From Luteimonas sp. RC10 (GTDB lineage: Bacteria; Pseudomonadota; Gammaproteobacteria; Xanthomonadales; Xanthomonadaceae): a DNA stretch of 64,000 nt. The first letter of the stretch is position 1. Every line of letters begins with the position of its first letter. This document shows, in pieces, positions 63,540-64,000 of this stretch. Location of the stretch: positions 1 through 64,000 of the forward strand of contig NZ_JACHYJ010000001.1 in NCBI RefSeq assembly GCF_014192745.1. The letters run 5' to 3'. The notes under the pieces are model-generated. The model was not told where the DNA came from, ran no database searches, and was given only the letters and a program-made list of their open reading frames with translations. The position numbers and the translations under genes were made by a program.

Positions 63540-64000
63540 ATGTCGTCCGCCGTCGCGCCCCTCCCCCAGTCCGTCGCCCCCGTTGCCGACGCGCCGCCGG
63601 CGCTCACCTGTCATGTCCACAAGTTTGGCGGTACCAGCCTGGCCGACGCAGCGTGCATTGCCGCGCTGGCCGCTCTGGTACCGGCCGATGCGCGGGTGCG
63701 GCCGGTCGTCGTGTCGGCGATGTCCGGCACCACCAATGCCCTGGTCGCGCTGGCCGATGCCGCACTCGCGCTCCAGGACTGGAAACCGGCCTGGGACACC
63801 CTGCGCCAGCGCCACCTGACGACCGCCGATGCGTTCGAACACGAGGCCGACGGCCCGCTGCACACCGCGCTCGAAGACGAGTTCGCCGCCCTCGCCCATG
63901 ACCTGCAGGGCCTGCATGCGGAGGTCGCGGATCGCGACGCGCGGCTGGCGCGCATCCACGGCTGCGGCGAACAGCTGTCGTCGCGACTGGCGCAAGCCGC
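63540..64000 (+). CDS. thrA: Bifunctional aspartokinase / homoserine dehydrogenase I, 5' part
   Basis: The first 153 codons are in the window; the gene runs off the right edge. The aspartokinase N-terminus is clear: VHKFGGTSLAD near residue 27 (nucleotide-binding Lys-Phe-Gly-Gly-Thr), VVVSAMSGTTNALV, and IHGCGEQLSSRL. The enzyme phosphorylates aspartate and, if the second domain is present as in other thr operons, reduces aspartate semialdehyde. Bifunctionality is inferred from the thr leader and not seen here; a monofunctional kinase remains possible. The ATG at 63540 has AGGAG 8 nt upstream. An Ala/Pro/Val-rich stretch of about 23 residues precedes the domain. Confidence 0.88.
   Translation, partial: MSSAVAPLPQSVAPVADAPPALTCHVHKFGGTSLADAACIAALAALVPADARVRPVVVSAMSGTTNALVALADAALALQDWKPAWDTLRQRHLTTADAFEHEADGPLHTALEDEFAALAHDLQGLHAEVADRDARLARIHGCGEQLSSRLAQA

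Overview
The window is a high-GC stretch from a Gammaproteobacterium of the Xanthomonadaceae/Lysobacteraceae group (Lysobacter, Luteimonas or a Xanthomonas relative). I infer this from the divergent rhlB / trxA-rho arrangement, a Rho and an RhlB with long low-complexity extensions, a large TonB-dependent receptor, a DcaP-type porin, a threonine-operon leader and GC-rich palindromic intergenic repeats. No species can be named from the sequence alone.

Layout. 1-8.1 kb is housekeeping: a transposase tail, ung, ftsE-ftsX, rhlB divergent from trxA-rho, and aqpZ. 8.1-8.66 kb is a non-coding 139-bp tandem repeat. 8.66-32.2 kb is a co-directional (minus-strand) surface-adhesin locus. Read 5' to 3' it holds a trimeric autotransporter adhesin, a membrane-anchored BamE-like protein, a block of overlapping genes (three divergent DUF2827 proteins with one small secreted cysteine protein between them), a giant classical autotransporter, a degenerate GGDEF-EAL protein, and a second giant autotransporter nearly identical to the first over long stretches. 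A serine recombinase lies divergently upstream (32.6-33.2 kb), behind a relatively AT-rich region with a duplicated 17-bp palindrome-containing motif.

33.5-43.6 kb is metabolic: amn; a tandem pair of secreted amidohydrolase-family proteins, the second without the usual metal-binding HxH; then an acetate/carboxylate module (acs with a NarL-type response regulator on the minus strand, and a DcaP-like porin plus an MHS-type transporter on the plus strand). 44-53.2 kb carries an EF-hand protein with a fatty-acid desaturase, a lone ABC ATPase, a K+-independent H+-pyrophosphatase (hppA), an unknown protein, an RTX-like M91-type metalloprotease, soluble pyrophosphatase (ppa) and an HDOD protein. 53.3-64 kb has a TonB-dependent receptor, an AraC regulator, a CadC-like regulator with a beta-propeller, a decayed alpha/beta-hydrolase gene, a DUF4136 lipoprotein, thiC behind a TPP riboswitch, and the start of the thr operon (leader peptide, attenuator, thrA).

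The most interesting part is the 23.5-kb adhesin locus. My reading, which is inference, is that the DUF2827 proteins are cytoplasmic glycosyltransferase-like enzymes that modify one or more of the Ser/Thr/Gly-rich adhesins before secretion, that the degenerate c-di-GMP-type protein is regulatory, and that the two long direct repeats make the locus prone to recombination.
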